This document shows, one piece after another, positions 23,195-38,100 of a DNA stretch of 64,000 nt. The notes below the pieces were generated by a model that was given only the letters and a program-made list of their open reading frames with translations, made no database searches and was not told where the DNA came from. The DNA is from Ditylenchus dipsaci (taxonomy: Eukaryota > Nematoda > Chromadorea > Rhabditida > Anguinidae): positions 3,116,072 to 3,180,071 of the forward strand of contig SADC01001227.1 of the NCBI GenBank assembly GCA_004194705.1, given 5' to 3'. Position 1 is the first letter of the stretch, and each line of letters begins with the position of its first letter. The position numbers and the translations under genes were made by a program.

Positions 23195-26100
23195 TTATTG
23201 GATTTTCTTAATTGAAAAGTTGCACGAACATTGCACCCGGATGATAAAAGGCCCTTCTTGGCCAGACACAAAAGTCATTGGACGCAGGGCATATACTCCA
23301 CCTGGCACTTGGTCTAGTTGTAGAAAAGTAAAGCCTGGTCTAAAAACATTTAATAGAACGTAAAATGGGATTGGATGGGAGTGTACTAGTTGGGGCACGC
23401 AAGCTTACAATAGGACGGAAATTTCACCTTTCCTTCTGGTTTACAAACTATTTTTTAGTAACTTTTAGAGTAAATTTTTAGTATATTGCGCTACGCACTT
23501 TCTCACTCTATTTTATTTGGGTAGAATTAAAAAATCTCGGCTTGTGTCTGGCTCATGTCTCTTACCAAATTTTTTATAAAAAAAAATTCTCGGCTTTTTC
23601 AAATTTGCATTTAAAACTGGAATTTCGCGGTGTTCTTTCAAATTTTCCCGGTTTTTTAGAATATATATGAATTTCGCAGCAAAAATTTTTTTGAAAGAAA
23701 AGGAATATTGCCTAGTTTTGGGGAAAAAGTCCTCTTTTTCGTTTTAGTCAAAAAAGCGAAAATTAGTCCAGTTTTTCATAAATTTGCCCAGTTTTTGTCA
23801 AAGCCTCTAGATCAAGGATTAATTCGGCGTATTTTGGAGACCGGAAGATAGAACACCATTTGTTGCTGTTTCAGTGTGAAGAAATACTCTTCATCTAAGG
23901 CATAATAAATGCAATAGGCTATATCCAGAGGTGGGCCCGTTTTCCCGAGACTGGGTAGATTTTCGCCTTTTTGACGAAAAAAAATTGTGGAGAGTTCCGA
24001 GGGTGTGCCACCTAAAAATTGGAAACCGACCGGGCAGAGGGTTGCGTACGCCATTTTTTTGAAGGTAGTAGAATTTTTGCGCCACCCTGTAGATAACTAT
24101 AGCGACAAATTATTGTTCCCAAATAACATTCCTACCTAAATGCGCCCGAATCCTTTCGCTCAAATGGTCGGTTTCTGAAGGAAGACACTTGCACCAAATC
24201 AAACCCAACACTGTACTCTTTGGGACCTCGCAGGTCTACCAGCAAACAATTGTCATCACTTCCATCCTCCAAAGCTATATGATAAACCGGGTTTTTGCTG
24301 AAAAATAGAGTTTTCCGCTCACTCAAACAATTGAACTTTGTGAAAACAGATACTTGAAATTTCTTCCTGTTCCCAACAAATTTAGCAGCAATCAATCAAA
24401 GAGCAAACTCACAAATATGCTTCTCGACCACCCTTGGCTGCATCATTGCCACATCCAGCAGCTGTTGGTCCACGCCATTCTCCAGCCTCCTAAAAAATCA
24501 AGTGGCGTCAGACATGGCTATTTTTGTATGCGGTGTACAGTATTCCCCCTCAACTAGAGACCGCATCTGGCGTTCGAGACTGGATTTCGGGACGGGATTT
24601 TCAGCTAAAAAAATTTCGGGATCACGATTCTTTAAATTAAAAAAAATCGAGATCCCGGCGGGTCCCATAAAAAGGGCATGTTCACCTGTTACAAATTTTG
24701 TCCCCGCCAATTCAAAAAAAATTTAAACGATTGAACTTCTGCACGGATTTTTCAACTTGGTTTCTAACAGAACTATACCTAAAAGTAGATTCTAGGCCTT
24801 GTATTGTTAAAAAAACAAGCTGAAAAATCTGTACAGAATTCAATAATTCGGAAAATCTTTTGAATTGGCGGGACAAATTCAAAACCAAGTGACCATGCCC
24901 CTCTAAAGGTCGTACTCTGAAAGGGTATCATCTCTTATGTTTTAAAAACATTTATGTTGATTGGAAATTGAAATTAAAACAGGATATCTTGTCGAAAAAT
25001 ACTCTGAACACGATTTGATTTTACATATCAAAACTACGTTACTGGGTTACATCAAAGAATTGGTACACAGAAATTTAGCTAGCACTTTAAATAGTGATAC
25101 AGCTAGCACTTATATCTAAGCCCAGGTATATAGCTAGCTGTGATAGGGTACCCAAATGTATTTTTAGCAGCAAAAATCATCATTTTTATTTGCGAATAGT
25201 TCTACTATTAAATCCCCACCCTGGTTTTCTTGACTTAGGTGTCAGAGTAAAAACATGCCGAGGCACGCGGTTAGCTATGCTAGAGGGTCCAATTCGCAAT
25301 TGGCACGAATATTCGAAAATTCGAGGGGTTCAATCTCCTTATTCACCGATCTTTTTTTTGCTCGTGCTTTTGTATTCTCATTTTCAGTCAATTTTTTAGT
25401 TAATTTTTCAAATGGTTATTATTAAAACCAGGCTTCCCACCTATATTTTATTTAAAGATTCGTACTTTATTTGGCATCCCAAATCTTTAAAATTTTTGAG
25501 ATTTTACGTCAGAATCTTTATTTTCGGTGCTCAAATTTCAGCAAGCACTGTGTAAAATGGCACTTTTTGACGAAAAATGCCCAAATTGTACTTTATTTGG
25601 CCAAATGTGCTTTATTTCAAAATTTTGAGATGAGAACCCTGATTAAAACCGATAGAAATATGCCTTGTGATTTACAAACTTGATTTGAAGATTTATAAAA
25701 CTTTTTCAAGCCAAACCTACTTTTTGACTCTTTTTGTAGGGAACTTTGATATTCCACATTTGATGTCGGCAGAGGAATAGACACGCAAAGTGTAGTTTAT
25801 TGTGTTCGTCTTTTCATACTGAAAATAAATCAATTGTTTTATTAATCCAGCAGATGTGCTGTTTGCCCTTTGAACCCAGATATTTGTTTGTTGTTATTGC
25901 TGGGATGGAATTCAAACAGAAAGCAAAGTGTGTATGTGTGTCTAACCTGAGCAATAACAAGTGTAAAACGTTGGATTCCCGGCTCCCTGACAATCATTTG
26001 GCAGAGATAATGGGGCTGTTTATTCTTGCTCCTTCTACCAGCGGCTTTGGATCATCTGAAATCAGAGATCAACAGATTGTAAAGCAGTAAACAAGTCAGG

Positions 26101-29100
26101 GACCTCAAACTTCTTAAAACCGGCACTCTCGTTAGACCAACACCATGTGCGGGTCCTGTGCAGTGAAATATTTTAGATTGAAACCCCTTTAAATCAAGGG
26201 CGCCTAAGTTCCTGACAAATCTGGCTCCCCAGCTCTGAAGGTGCACAAAACGTGGTACAAGGATCACTCAAAGTTCTAAAAACACCTCGATACCCCTATC
26301 GTGGTTTTTTATAGATGACCCTCGGGCCATGGGTCATTCCTAAAATTTTTATTGAGTTTTAGAAGTGGGGAGCGAATTCACATGGGATTTGGGCTCTACA
26401 CGAATACGCGCATGAAAAAAATTATCGAAAAAAGCCCAGGTCACAGTCAGGGTCCCTCCCTTGTAAGTTTTCGTCCAGAATAAATTTTCTTTTCCACAGC
26501 GCTGCTGTACTTGTATGCATATAAAAAGCTACAACCTCAGCTTAAATGGTTTGCCCCTGGGCTACACCGCAATTAATCGCGGGAATCAGCAATTTTCGCA
26601 TAATCATTTTCAATGGCACAAATTCACTTTTTCTTGGCGCAAATTTAGGGGGAGGAGAAGAATGGGCCATTTAAAATTGGGCCAATTCAATTTGGGCCAA
26701 GTTCAAATTGGGCCATTGCAAATTGGCCCAATTTCAAATTAGGTCAATTCAAATTGCGCCAACTTATTGACAATTTTTTAACTGTTGTTTGATTCGAAAT
26801 CGTGGCCCATTTTGAAATTGGCCCTTTTGCATTGGACCAATTTGAAATGGCCCAATATGAACTTGGCCCAATTTGAAATGGCCCATTCTTCTCCTTCCCA
26901 AATTTAATGAATTTGCGCCAAGAACTGGTAAATCTGCGCCATAAAAAGGAAAATGCTTTTTTTGCCACAAAAACAATTTTTTGTTTCGCGTCATAAGATT
27001 GAAAATTTCCAACATTTTTTAAAAAGTTTTTACATCATCATATAGCTGTGCAACTCTGGTTTCTGATGACGTATCATTTATCGCATCATCTTTGAAAAAT
27101 GTGATACAAAAAGATAAAAGTATGAACAAAATTGTTGCTCTGATTTGGTTCATACTTTTACCTTTTTGTGTTACATTTTTTAGATATGTTGCGATAAATG
27201 ATATCTCATTAGAAACTAGAGTTTCAGGGCTTCATGATGATGTTATCACTTAAAACTTTGAAGAAAAAATTAAAATTTTCAATCTAATGATCAGGATTCA
27301 CAGATGTCCTGCTTTAGCAGGAAATTTCCTGCTTTTCGATTTTAAAATCTGCTTTTTGTATGTGAAAAAGCAGGAATTTTCGCACATCTCACAGCATTTT
27401 ATAACAGCTTATTCCTTCTTTTTGTAGATTTTTCGGTTTAAATTCCTGCTTTTTGGAAACAAAATCCTCCTTTTGTCATTTTCGATCTGTGAACCTTGCT
27501 AATGACGCAAAACAAAAATTTGCGCCAAAAAAAGTGTTTTTGCGCCAAAAAAAGTATTGTTTCATAAAAAAGTAAGATTGTATAATTCTCCGAAAAAATA
27601 AAAATCGGAGAATTCTCCGGAGAATTCTCCGAGAATTCTCTCGAGTATATGGATGATTTAATAAGGAAAAACTGGAAATTTCGGAGAATTGTACAACCCT
27701 ATAAAAAGTGCATTTGAGCCAAAAAGAAGTTTTCCACTCGTTTTGCATCAGATCTGATAGCCTTGACCTTGTACCAATTTTTTAAAATTGAACGAAAAAC
27801 TTCGAAATTTTTTTTATGAGAACGCATATAAAAAATCAGCGAAAAGAAAAGCACTACTGCTCCGCGCCTTTATTTTTTTTATAGCGCATGGCCTTCAACG
27901 CAACCAAAGTGGCCGAATTTCTTGTAAAACCTGTATTTATGCTAACTTACACGGCAAATATATTCTTTTTCCTCCCGATTTATAAACTATCACTGTGATG
28001 TACTCTTTGTTGTCAGCAAAATCGTCCTGAAAAATTATGCTGAATTAGATAAAAGTAGAAGCACGTTTTATTGAAAAAACCTTTTCTATGATATGCCTGG
28101 TGAGGAGGATCCAGACAGAGGCAGTGTCATGCTTGTTGTTGACTTCCAAGTAGTACTGAGGGTTGTCACCGATCGTGTACAGATCTTTGACTGGCCCCAC
28201 ACCTGCATGCCAGGATCTATACTCAATTCACTTGTACTCGGTTGTGAAACAAACTAAGAATTACGAGTGCAAAGCGTAGGTGAATGGAAAAAGCCTGGGG
28301 TTCCAATTCACATAGAAAACGTCGAAGAAGGCGCAAACTGACTCCTAAATCAGAAAAAGGGTTCAATTAGGAATGTCAACAGGACAAGAATCCTACGAAA
28401 TTTCCAATATGAAAGCTATAAGTTAAATTTACATAGTCAATCCAAAAAAGGCCATCATCAAATTGTTGGGCATCCTTAGGATTGTAGTCCAAGGCTTTGC
28501 ACATCTCTGGTGTCCAGCTTGTCACATCTTTCTCTGAAAAACGGCCCTTCCACCGCAAGTGAGTCCAAGGATTTTTCACTAGTAGTAGTCGTTTGTTCTA
28601 AAAATGCAGAAAAAATGTGGGTAAAAATTTGGAAGATGTCTTTTTAAAACCTCGAATTTTCGTAGGTCTAGAACAGCATAAGCGTGTGCTTCCACCAACC
28701 CACTGCGTTCTTGTTCACTTTCAGGCATGTTTCCAGTGGCAAGGGTGATTAGGCAATGACCTAAATATGTGATTAGATGACAAGGAAGCAAAATATTTGT
28801 TGTTTTTGGATTTTTGCTGTAAACATTGCGGTAAGCAGAGTACATAATAGTGCCTCACAGCAATGAAAATTATTTCGATAAAGGCGCCTTCAAAAGTCTG
28901 AATTTCACTCTCAAGTTACTGCATCCGCCTTTAAATTTTATATCGCCATTTTTATTATTTGAATTTTCGTTGTAATTTTTATAATTTTTTGCAGTAGCGT
29001 ATAGTCGTGGTCCACGACTCGTGGATCTCAGATTTATAGAAAGCTATCAAACCATTTGATTAATATTCATCAAAGTACTTGTTTGTCTCAGCACGATCCT

Positions 29101-32100
29101 ATTTTTATCCCCGAAATATTTTCTCGCATAGAAAACTTTGCATTCACATGTGCACTGCACTGTTGTGTTGATTACAAATGGATAATAATTAATTTTGGCC
29201 ACAGATTTTCGAAATTTTGCACCGAGTTCTTCGTTTTATTTTGTTTTACACATTTGAACACTAGTTGTTCACTCTTTTCAATTGTGCTGATTCAAAGTGC
29301 CTCGGGAACTTGGTTCTTCCTTCTTTTGGCATGACCAGAGACATACCTAAAATAGAGAAAATGAAAGGATACGGGAAGCAATAGCGATGCCAAGATCTGT
29401 GGCCAATACGAATCTGTAGCCAATTTCCAAAAATCTGTGGCCGACACAAATCTCTGGACAAAATCAAATATTCTGTTGCCAATTCTCGCAATCCTGTGGC
29501 CAAAATTAAATACCACCATTACAAATTAAATATTAAAAAATTAGTTCTTCATTGCTTTGCAAAAAAAATGAAATCGCCTGGATTGCTCGACGGATATGGC
29601 TATGGAAAGGAAGAGAATGCGTTTGCCAAGAAAAACAAGCAGGAAACGCCCAAGCAGCCATTCAACAAGAACAAGCAGGGTGAAAAGCGTCCTCTGGATC
29701 GAGAGTTCAGCACAATCAAGAAGGAGCCTAAGCACACGCATTTCGATAATTCTGCCGATGGTTATGACTCTACCCAGCGTATCAATCTAAAGCCAGTGGA
29801 GAAAAAGCCTCGTCTCTCAGCTCCTCGTCCATCTCCGTTTGGGAAGAAGCCCTTTCGCGCCAACAATTGTGATAATCAGTCTCAGAAGTCCTTTGGTCCT
29901 GGAAAGCAGTCGTGGTCTAAAGACAATGGAAAGCATCCTGGTGCCGATAAAGCAGTTCGGAGGAAGAAAAAGAAGCAGTTCAACAAGCCAATTGACACGA
30001 TTTTGATTAAGGAAATTGAGAGTATTGTCGCCATTCACAAAAAAAGACGGAATGAGATGGAGAACTGCGCACTTGTGGTGAAGCATGGAGGTGGGTTGTT
30101 TTGTCTTTTTAGATGCACATAGCAGCTCTTTCATAATTATTCTTTGCAGGCTTGGATGTGGAAGGCTGGAAGACATTGCACCAAGACATTGTAACCGCTC
30201 GAGCTTCCAAAAAGGTAAGTCAGTGTGTTTTACAACTTAGGGGAGAGACCCTGACTGTGAGCTTGAGGAAATTCCACAAAAAAATTCCCATGTCCTTGCA
30301 AAGTATGCCCAAGTCCCTGTAAATTTGGTTCCCCAGCCATTCAGAGACTGACAAAATGTAGAGCAATAATCCACGATTCATTGAAAGACTTTTATTGAAT
30401 TTATTGAAAGACTATTATATGGATATCGAAGTATTTGCAGAACTAGGGAGCGTCAGTTGTACTATTTTGTGGATCTTTAGAGCTAGGGAGCAATAATAAT
30501 CAAGAACTTGAGTATGCTTTACAAAGATATGCAAAAAACAAATTTTCGTCGAAGTTCCCCTAGGTCACAGTGAGAACCACCTACTTGTTAGCTTCTTGAA
30601 CAGTCAAGTGATCTCCGTGTGTCTTAGTTCCACTGTTTTTTTATGAAAAATTGTTAATAACAGTAGGTGATACCAGTTAATTTCTACAGAAAATGATAGG
30701 CAGATCAAGGCAACAGTAGGACTCGACTTTTCACAAGAAGTGAAAATTTTCATTTTCAGAACAAGATGGTTTGGCTTAATTTTCCGAGCGAGTCTGCACG
30801 CAACAAGGCTTACAAGATCATTTCCTCTAACAAAACCAAGAAAGATGACATGGTTGTTGATTACTGTGGTGAAAAGTCGAAAAATCTGAGGCGAGATCCG
30901 GAGGATGACATTTGTTATTCATGTGGAAAATATTATTTCGTAAACTTTGCTATTTAGATTCTGCTGCTCTGAACCCCAAGATATTGCGACTTTTTGGTGT
31001 CCCATACAACGCGACTATGGAGGATCTTCTGACACTCTTCCCGAAAGCGGCCTTCATCAAGATTAAAACCGATTTCATCAAAAATCCGTAAGTTCTCGCA
31101 GTTTTTCCGAGTGCTCATTATGTGTTGCGGACAGGCATATTCACGAGCCTGAACATTAGGGCTTTTTTTTCTCGGCCTAAATTTTTTGTTACTGACTCGA
31201 CGAAGATTGCTTGGATGAGCAAAATAAATTGAAAACAAGTAGAACTAGCTAGTGAAAAGTTTTTTTTCAGGCCGACTGTTTTGGTGGAATATGTCAAGGA
31301 CAGTGATGCACATGAAGCCTTCTTGCAAGCTGATAATCTCAAGATGCAGGGAGCTCAAATATTTGTCTTCTACGCCCTGTTGCATGGAGGTAATTTTTTG
31401 CAACTGTTTATTTACTCAGAACGATGACATTCAGTTACAAATGCAAATGATGTGGTTGATCATGATTCACTCGAGCAAGAAGAGGTTTCCAATGCCAAGG
31501 AAGTGCCAGCTAAAGAAAAGAAGGCTAAAGAGTCGCAGAGTTTGATCAGAGATGGAAAGTCCAAAGAGTCTGTGCAGAAAGTTTCCTTCGCCAAAGAGCA
31601 TATTGCGGATGACAGCGAAGACACCAGTGATGATGAAGACGATGAAGAAGAGTCCGATTCCGATGACGAGATTGGTGCAAAAGACACTGCTGAAGACTCT
31701 GGCTCTTCCTCTGACGAAGCAATCGAACAAGAAGATGGCCTAGATGGTTCTGACAGTGGTTCAAGCGAAGAGAGCGATGATGAGTAGAAAATGGTTGTTA
31801 GAATTGTTATGGTCTTTATCACCTATACCCGTTGTTGTTGCTGATTGATAGAGCACCCTTGTTGTTGAAGTTATTTGTTGAGAATCGTTTATCGAAAGAT
31901 AAAACATGGTTGTGTTTGATTTTGGGGTTATTAATACGGTTACTACGCATTTGGGCAAATCGCATTTGGGCACCCGCATTTGGGCACACCGCATTTGGGC
32001 ACCGCTGACCCTTTGGGGGTACATGGTACGGGATAAGGGCTGACCTTTGGGGGTACATGGTATGGGATGCGGCTTAAGGTCAAACGTCCGTGGCCCGAAA

Positions 32101-35100
32101 AATTGACAAATTTCAATTTATAATTTCAAAATATGGAACTTTAAAATCGGTGCCCAAATGCGGTGCCCAAATGCGGTGCCCAAATGCGGTGTGCCCAAAT
32201 GCGGGTGCCCAAATGCGGGTGCCCAAATGCGGTGTGCCAAATGCGGTGTGCCCAAATGCGGTGTGCCCAAATGCGGTGTGCCCAAATGCGTGGTAACGAT
32301 TAATACGGTTGCACGCGGGTGGGTTCCTGAATGATTCGGATTTTTGTAAGAAATTGTGTTTGGCAAAAGATAACGTCTATATCAGCACGTTGTTAGCAGA
32401 GCAGCGCGCAAATGTGTATCCGTGCTGTTCTGGTAACGGATACCCCTTTTTGGAAATCACTTTCGTGTGTTCATGTGTACAAGGCTTATCCAAATTACCC
32501 GGCCACGTGTTACTCCAAGATTTTAAGCTGATAATGGTAAGGTTTTGTTTCCTTCTTGTAGTTCATCATAAGATTTTCTTACTATGAGACTCTATTAAAA
32601 TTTTATTCACTGCTGTTTGCTCGTTGACAGAATCAGAAAGGCGCTTTTATGTCAATGTAGACCCTTTTTCAACATTGTGAAATTCAAGGAAAGATTTTGC
32701 TTCCAATCGCAATCTAAATGACTAACACAGTCCGCTGCCGCTTTACCACTGAGCCTGTTAGATATGGAAAGTGTGTTTCATTCATCCAACTTATCACTAA
32801 AAAGTACTCGACAAATTTGCATTTCAAAATAATTCTCGTTTAAATTGACCTGGTACCCGCCATTCGAAATATTCCTATTGGCAGCGAGCATGCCCCTTTA
32901 AGCGATGACACCAACGACAACGCAAACTTTTTTCCTGAGTTAGACAAAATATGCAATTTCAGTTTAAATTAAGGAAAGACGTGTAGGAAATCTTGTTATC
33001 GCTGTAATTGTTTAGGTATATTTTAGGTATTCAAGTAAAAAAAAATTCTGCAAAATTTCCGTTCTTATATAAGTGAAAGGAAACCAACAAAGTCACATTT
33101 ACCTTGGTGATATCTTGAAAACAAACGCTCAAACAACTTATCACCATTGAATTCTGGACTGTTTGGACGAATAGCTATTCTCTCAGGTATCCATCCTGTC
33201 AGAGCATTCAAATCTATGTTCTAAAGATAGTATCCATGAGTATATTTTAATCTAGGAAAACAATAAACCCACGGAATTGGAACCTGGAAAATCGTAGCCA
33301 CCCATCACTTTCATGTAAGCTTTTTCTAGAAGTGGGACCCATAGTTCATTTTTGTTCTGGCTGTAAGAACACAGCAGCTCTCCATGTTGTCCAATCGGTA
33401 GGCGGTCGTCTATGATGACCTTAACCGCATTTTCAGTACCGTATATGCCGAATGAAAATCATAGTTTCCACATTAAATACCAGGGGGTTTTCTATTCGGG
33501 GGTTTTCACGAAAGCAAATTGCTAAAGGCAGGGTGCGCAGATGAAAAAACGCAAAATCAGGATTTTGAACGAAAAAATATCCAAAAATCAGGATTTCGAA
33601 CAAAAAAATCAGGAAATTCCTGATTTTTGGCGATTAAAAATCAGGATTTGAATTGAAAAATCAGGAAATTCCTGATAAATCAGGACATCTGCGCACCCTG
33701 GCTAAAGGGCAAGAAGGCAAAACAATTGTCTTTAAGTGCAAAAAAAGGGAAAATTTTTTTGCCTATTTTAATTTACAAAAAGGCAAGATGCTCATCCCTG
33801 CCTTTGCCAAATATTCTGCTCAAGCAGAATTTTTGGTAAAGGGACGTATGCGCGCTTTTTTCATTTTATGATTGCCTTCGTCCTCCCCTGTTGTTTTTTT
33901 GCATTTTTTGAATCTTGCATAAGTTGTCTTGTTTTACTGATATGGTATTCGGATAGATAGATAGATATATTTGTTAACTGGTACCTACCGCGTTTAGGAA
34001 CTCTGGTATAGAATCAGTTTTATTCTCAAAATTGACTTTTATATAGTTTAGAGCATTAGAAACTGATCATACGGCCCACACTGTTAGTCTTCAAAAATTT
34101 CATGAAAGATTTCATGCAAAAATCAAAAGGGGGACAAAAGCAATTATAAAATGAAAAAACCCGAAAATGTTAACGCAGCATATTCTTTTTTGAAAATGTG
34201 CTGGAAAACATTCTGCTCCGTTATTTTAACAACCCTTATCAAAGAACTAACCTTTCTCCAAATGCCATTCAAGTTGAGTTTGACCATGTATTTTCCGCAA
34301 GGATTGTGAATAGGGACCCCGTTTTTGTTTTGTGGAAAAATAATGCTGGAAAATAGAAACAATAAGCTACCAATATGTTTGATTCACGATAAGGAAATAA
34401 ATGCCCGGAGAAATACTAATTTTCCCCGGTACAGCAAATTTTGAAAAATATTTTTGTACCATTGGCACAAAATTTGTTGTTGATGTTTGGAATTTTTTTG
34501 CTCCTTCCAACCTAATGTTTGTGATTGTAAAAGGTAGGTAAAGAAGGTCAAAGTAGTTGACAAAAATAAAAAAAATACTTTTTCTTGATCTTCTAACTAT
34601 CGGAAATTTTGACCCTAGTTTAGAATACCCGGGTATGAACTTTGAATAGTCACTCAGAAATTCTAACATCAATCGTTAATTTTTGTGATTTTTTTTATTT
34701 TTAAAGGGACATACCCACGATAATAAGAAATGGTGCCCGGGAGAAAAAAGATCCTAATCATTGGACTTCTGTACGGATTTTTTAACATGGTTTCTAACAA
34801 AACCACACCTAAAATTAAATGCTAGGCCTTGTTTTGTGAGAAACCAAGTTGAAAAATTCATACAGAAGTCCAATGATTAGGAAAAATTTTTGAATTCCCG
34901 GGCACCACCTCTTATTAGCGTGGGCATGCCCCTATAAAGACTATTCGAATGCATTTGTGAATATTTAAAACAAAATTTTGTCTTCACAAAATTTCGGGTT
35001 ATTCTCTACTAGCGAAATCGGTTAAGCACAAAACATAACTTTTAGATAATTTCAGGATCCATATTATAGGTTCTGTTCGCTCCTATGGCAATAAAGCTTG

Positions 35101-38100
35101 TTTTTTTCAATTATGATAGCTTATTGCTATTCTATAGGGTTTGAAGGAAATTCTAAGTAATTCCGCGTAATTATAATGCCTTCTTGGGGTATCAACGTTA
35201 TGTACCTTTTGTCCCATTATGGAACTACCCTGTGTTCTAACTAATTAGGTCTTAGGCTTAGGGTAGGCCAGTGTATGTTAGGGACAGACTAATAGATGCC
35301 TTACGCACTTTTTCCGGGGTAATCTGGGACTCGGACTAATATTTGGGTGCTTTTCTAAGAGCATTTATAAAAAAAGAGATTTGAGACAAAATGGGACAAA
35401 AGATACATGACGTCAACGCACCGTTTTCTTCTAAGTACTTTCTAAAAAAGTTTTCCTCCAGGGAATTATTCTACTATTCTACTAAAAAAGATGCTAACTT
35501 AGTAATCAGCTGACTTCCAAACCTACGCTCATATCTGGCTGCAATTGCTAGCGAGGCCACAAATGAGCAATCTGACACAATGGTCTTAAATAAAAAAACA
35601 ATTTTATGTGAAATTAGAGTCTGTCCAAACAGCCTACCTGCTTGATAGTGCCTGAGTCAATGCGCTCAATTACCGTTGGATCTTCCATGAACTCGTCTGG
35701 TCTCATCCAACACTTCAGCTTCTTCTTTTGTTTAGCTGATAAAGCTAGTAGGCCATCTTTGTCTCTGCAAAAATTAGGGTTAAGCTGGTTAGAAAAATGT
35801 AATAACCTAATGTTTACGAGAAAGGTATGGGATAGGAAAACCGCTCATTTCTGTCCACATCCAGGAACGGCACATATGATCTTTTGTTGATTTTGGAGGT
35901 CGCAGCCAGAACTTTGAGTTCTGATTCATCTAATGCTTCACCCGGCTTTTTTCGTGGAGTTGTGCTGAATGAACAGGTGGGTCGCATGGGTTTCGGAGTG
36001 GAGCTTCCGGCCACAGGTGCTTCATGAGACAGATTCAGTTGTGATATTTCTAGAAGCAAATGATGCAGTCGAAATCGCAATCATTTTCCTAGCTAGTTTT
36101 TTAGATAATCCTATGTTAGAGGTTTTCAGGGTATTTGTCACATAAAAAGGGATTTTAATGACCACATAATTTTTCAATCTTAGATATGCCAACTTTTTGG
36201 CAGGTGACCATGTTAAATTCAACGCAGTTTTCTGGACACAAACACACCTCTTCAAATTTCATCATTTTCTTACCCCGGGCTTCTGTGTTTCCACCTTTCT
36301 CCACCAATCTTATTTATCAGTCTGGTTTGATAAAATGAAACAATTCCGGTTGCGACGATGGTTTTCGTAAACGTTAGAGCTTTAGCGTTGTATCTAGGTT
36401 TGTCAAACGTTCGAAATTTTCGAGCGTTCGATTCGACCAACGTTCGAAGTTCGAAATTTTCGAACGTTCAGTTCGATTCGCAGTTCGAGTTTGAAAATTT
36501 TCGAACGAACGTTCGGTTCGAAGTCGAACGTTCGAAAAAATCTCGAACATTTCGAACAATGTTCGAAATCGACATTCGATTCGACAACCCTAGTTGTATC
36601 CAATGACTGAGAGTAAATCTCATGCTTTTAACGCGGGAAGGGCTATAAATCTTTTTTTCGTCATTGAGCTTTTTGTTCTTCTGGTTACATTTTGTGGCTA
36701 AGATTCACGGCTACCCAATAAATTTTTTTCCAGCCACAAATCAGGGCTTTAAAAACATCCGGAAGATACATCCGGAAGTGGATGTTTACATCCGAAACAT
36801 CCACATCCGGCGGATGTGGATGTTGGATGTCAAAAAATTTGAATCGGATGTCAGCGGATGTTTTCATTGATTTTTCATGGATTTTTCGGATGTTTTCGGA
36901 TGTTTCGGATGTCAAAAATTTCACATCCGGATGTCGGATATGGATGTCAAAATTTTTTTTGGCCGGATGTGGATGTAGGATGTCAAAAAAAATTTTTTTT
37001 AAAGCCCTGCCACAAATCTCTGAAAAAATTTTGATAAAAATGCGATACTCTCACTCTGCCAATCACTCTAATGATTGAAAGGCAGAGTGGCTGAAAAAAA
37101 TATGATCGTGTATCCCTGAATCTTAGCTACAAAATGACACCAACAGAAATTTTTTTTATGAACAAAAAAACTTTACAGCCCATCCCGCGTTAAAAAAACA
37201 TGAGATTTACTCTCAGTCATTGGAAACAGGGCTTAAAAGTTTTGACTTCGAGACCCGTGGCTCTCTATCGAGATGGACCAGACTGACGAGCAAAATGGGA
37301 AAAGACTTATAAAAAGGTCTTTGTTAACACTTTTTAAATGAAAAAGTAGTCAGACACCCTAGGGATCGAACTTGGGGGGGGCTGCTTTTATATGGGAAGT
37401 CAACTTTTCAAATATTCTAAAACCTGGACCAGCCAAAGACAACCCATATTGTATAAACAATATTATTTTTATATTTTAAACGACTTTTAATAAATTTAAA
37501 TTTTCATGCAACATGGAAATCAACTAACCATCTACTGGGACTGATGGAAAATGGGGAATTTCCAGCTGATTTTTGGTGTCATTTAGACTCTGCTTCAGAG
37601 CTTCAGCCCTTTCGAGTGCCTTGAGGGCGATTTGGCGAAACTTTTGACTCTGCTCTTCATTACTGCTGGACCGGCTCTAAAATTAAGGAATAAAGAGGAA
37701 ACTTTAAAAAAATAAGATTAAAAAATTACACATTTTAAACAAAATTCTACAGCTTGAGCATAAAGTTGCTGAGCTTCATTAGATCTTCCTGCGCCATCTG
37801 CGATGAATGCCTCGTTTAGCTGGAACTCAGCCTTTTCCACATTTAGCTCATGCTCAGACTTTGTGTTTGAGGAGACAACTTTTGTAGCTGAAAAGGAGAA
37901 AATAAGAAAGCCACAAAGTAACCTATGAGGGTAGTGTGGGCCAATAAATTTTATGAATTACAAATTCTCATATCTTTTGCTCCGGACACAATTACAGTAA
38001 ACGGTTTTTTGCATTTCTCTAAAGCAACAAATTTTTTAGTGTACATTTGTTATTTATTCATCTACTACATTTATCTACATCTGTCTGTCGCAACTTTTGT

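Noticed and set aside
29496..29567. Upstream in-frame ATG extending the RRM protein by 24 residues
   Set aside because: The extension is encoded by AT-rich leader-like DNA with no compositional match to the protein; the ATG at 29568 begins the Lys/Gly-rich region.
31460..31822. 120-residue Ser-rich frame on the minus strand
   Set aside because: It is the antisense of the Asp/Glu/Ser-rich tail of the RRM gene; acidic-repeat codons leave the opposite strand open.
32090..32296. Frame encoding a [10 protein letters not shown] repeat protein
   Set aside because: It is the CCCAAATGCG tag array read as codons; the same array read on the other strand also stays open.
36358..36606. Open frames on both strands at the TTCGAACG cluster
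   Set aside because: A self-complementary repeat gives similar peptides on both strands; no independent coding evidence.
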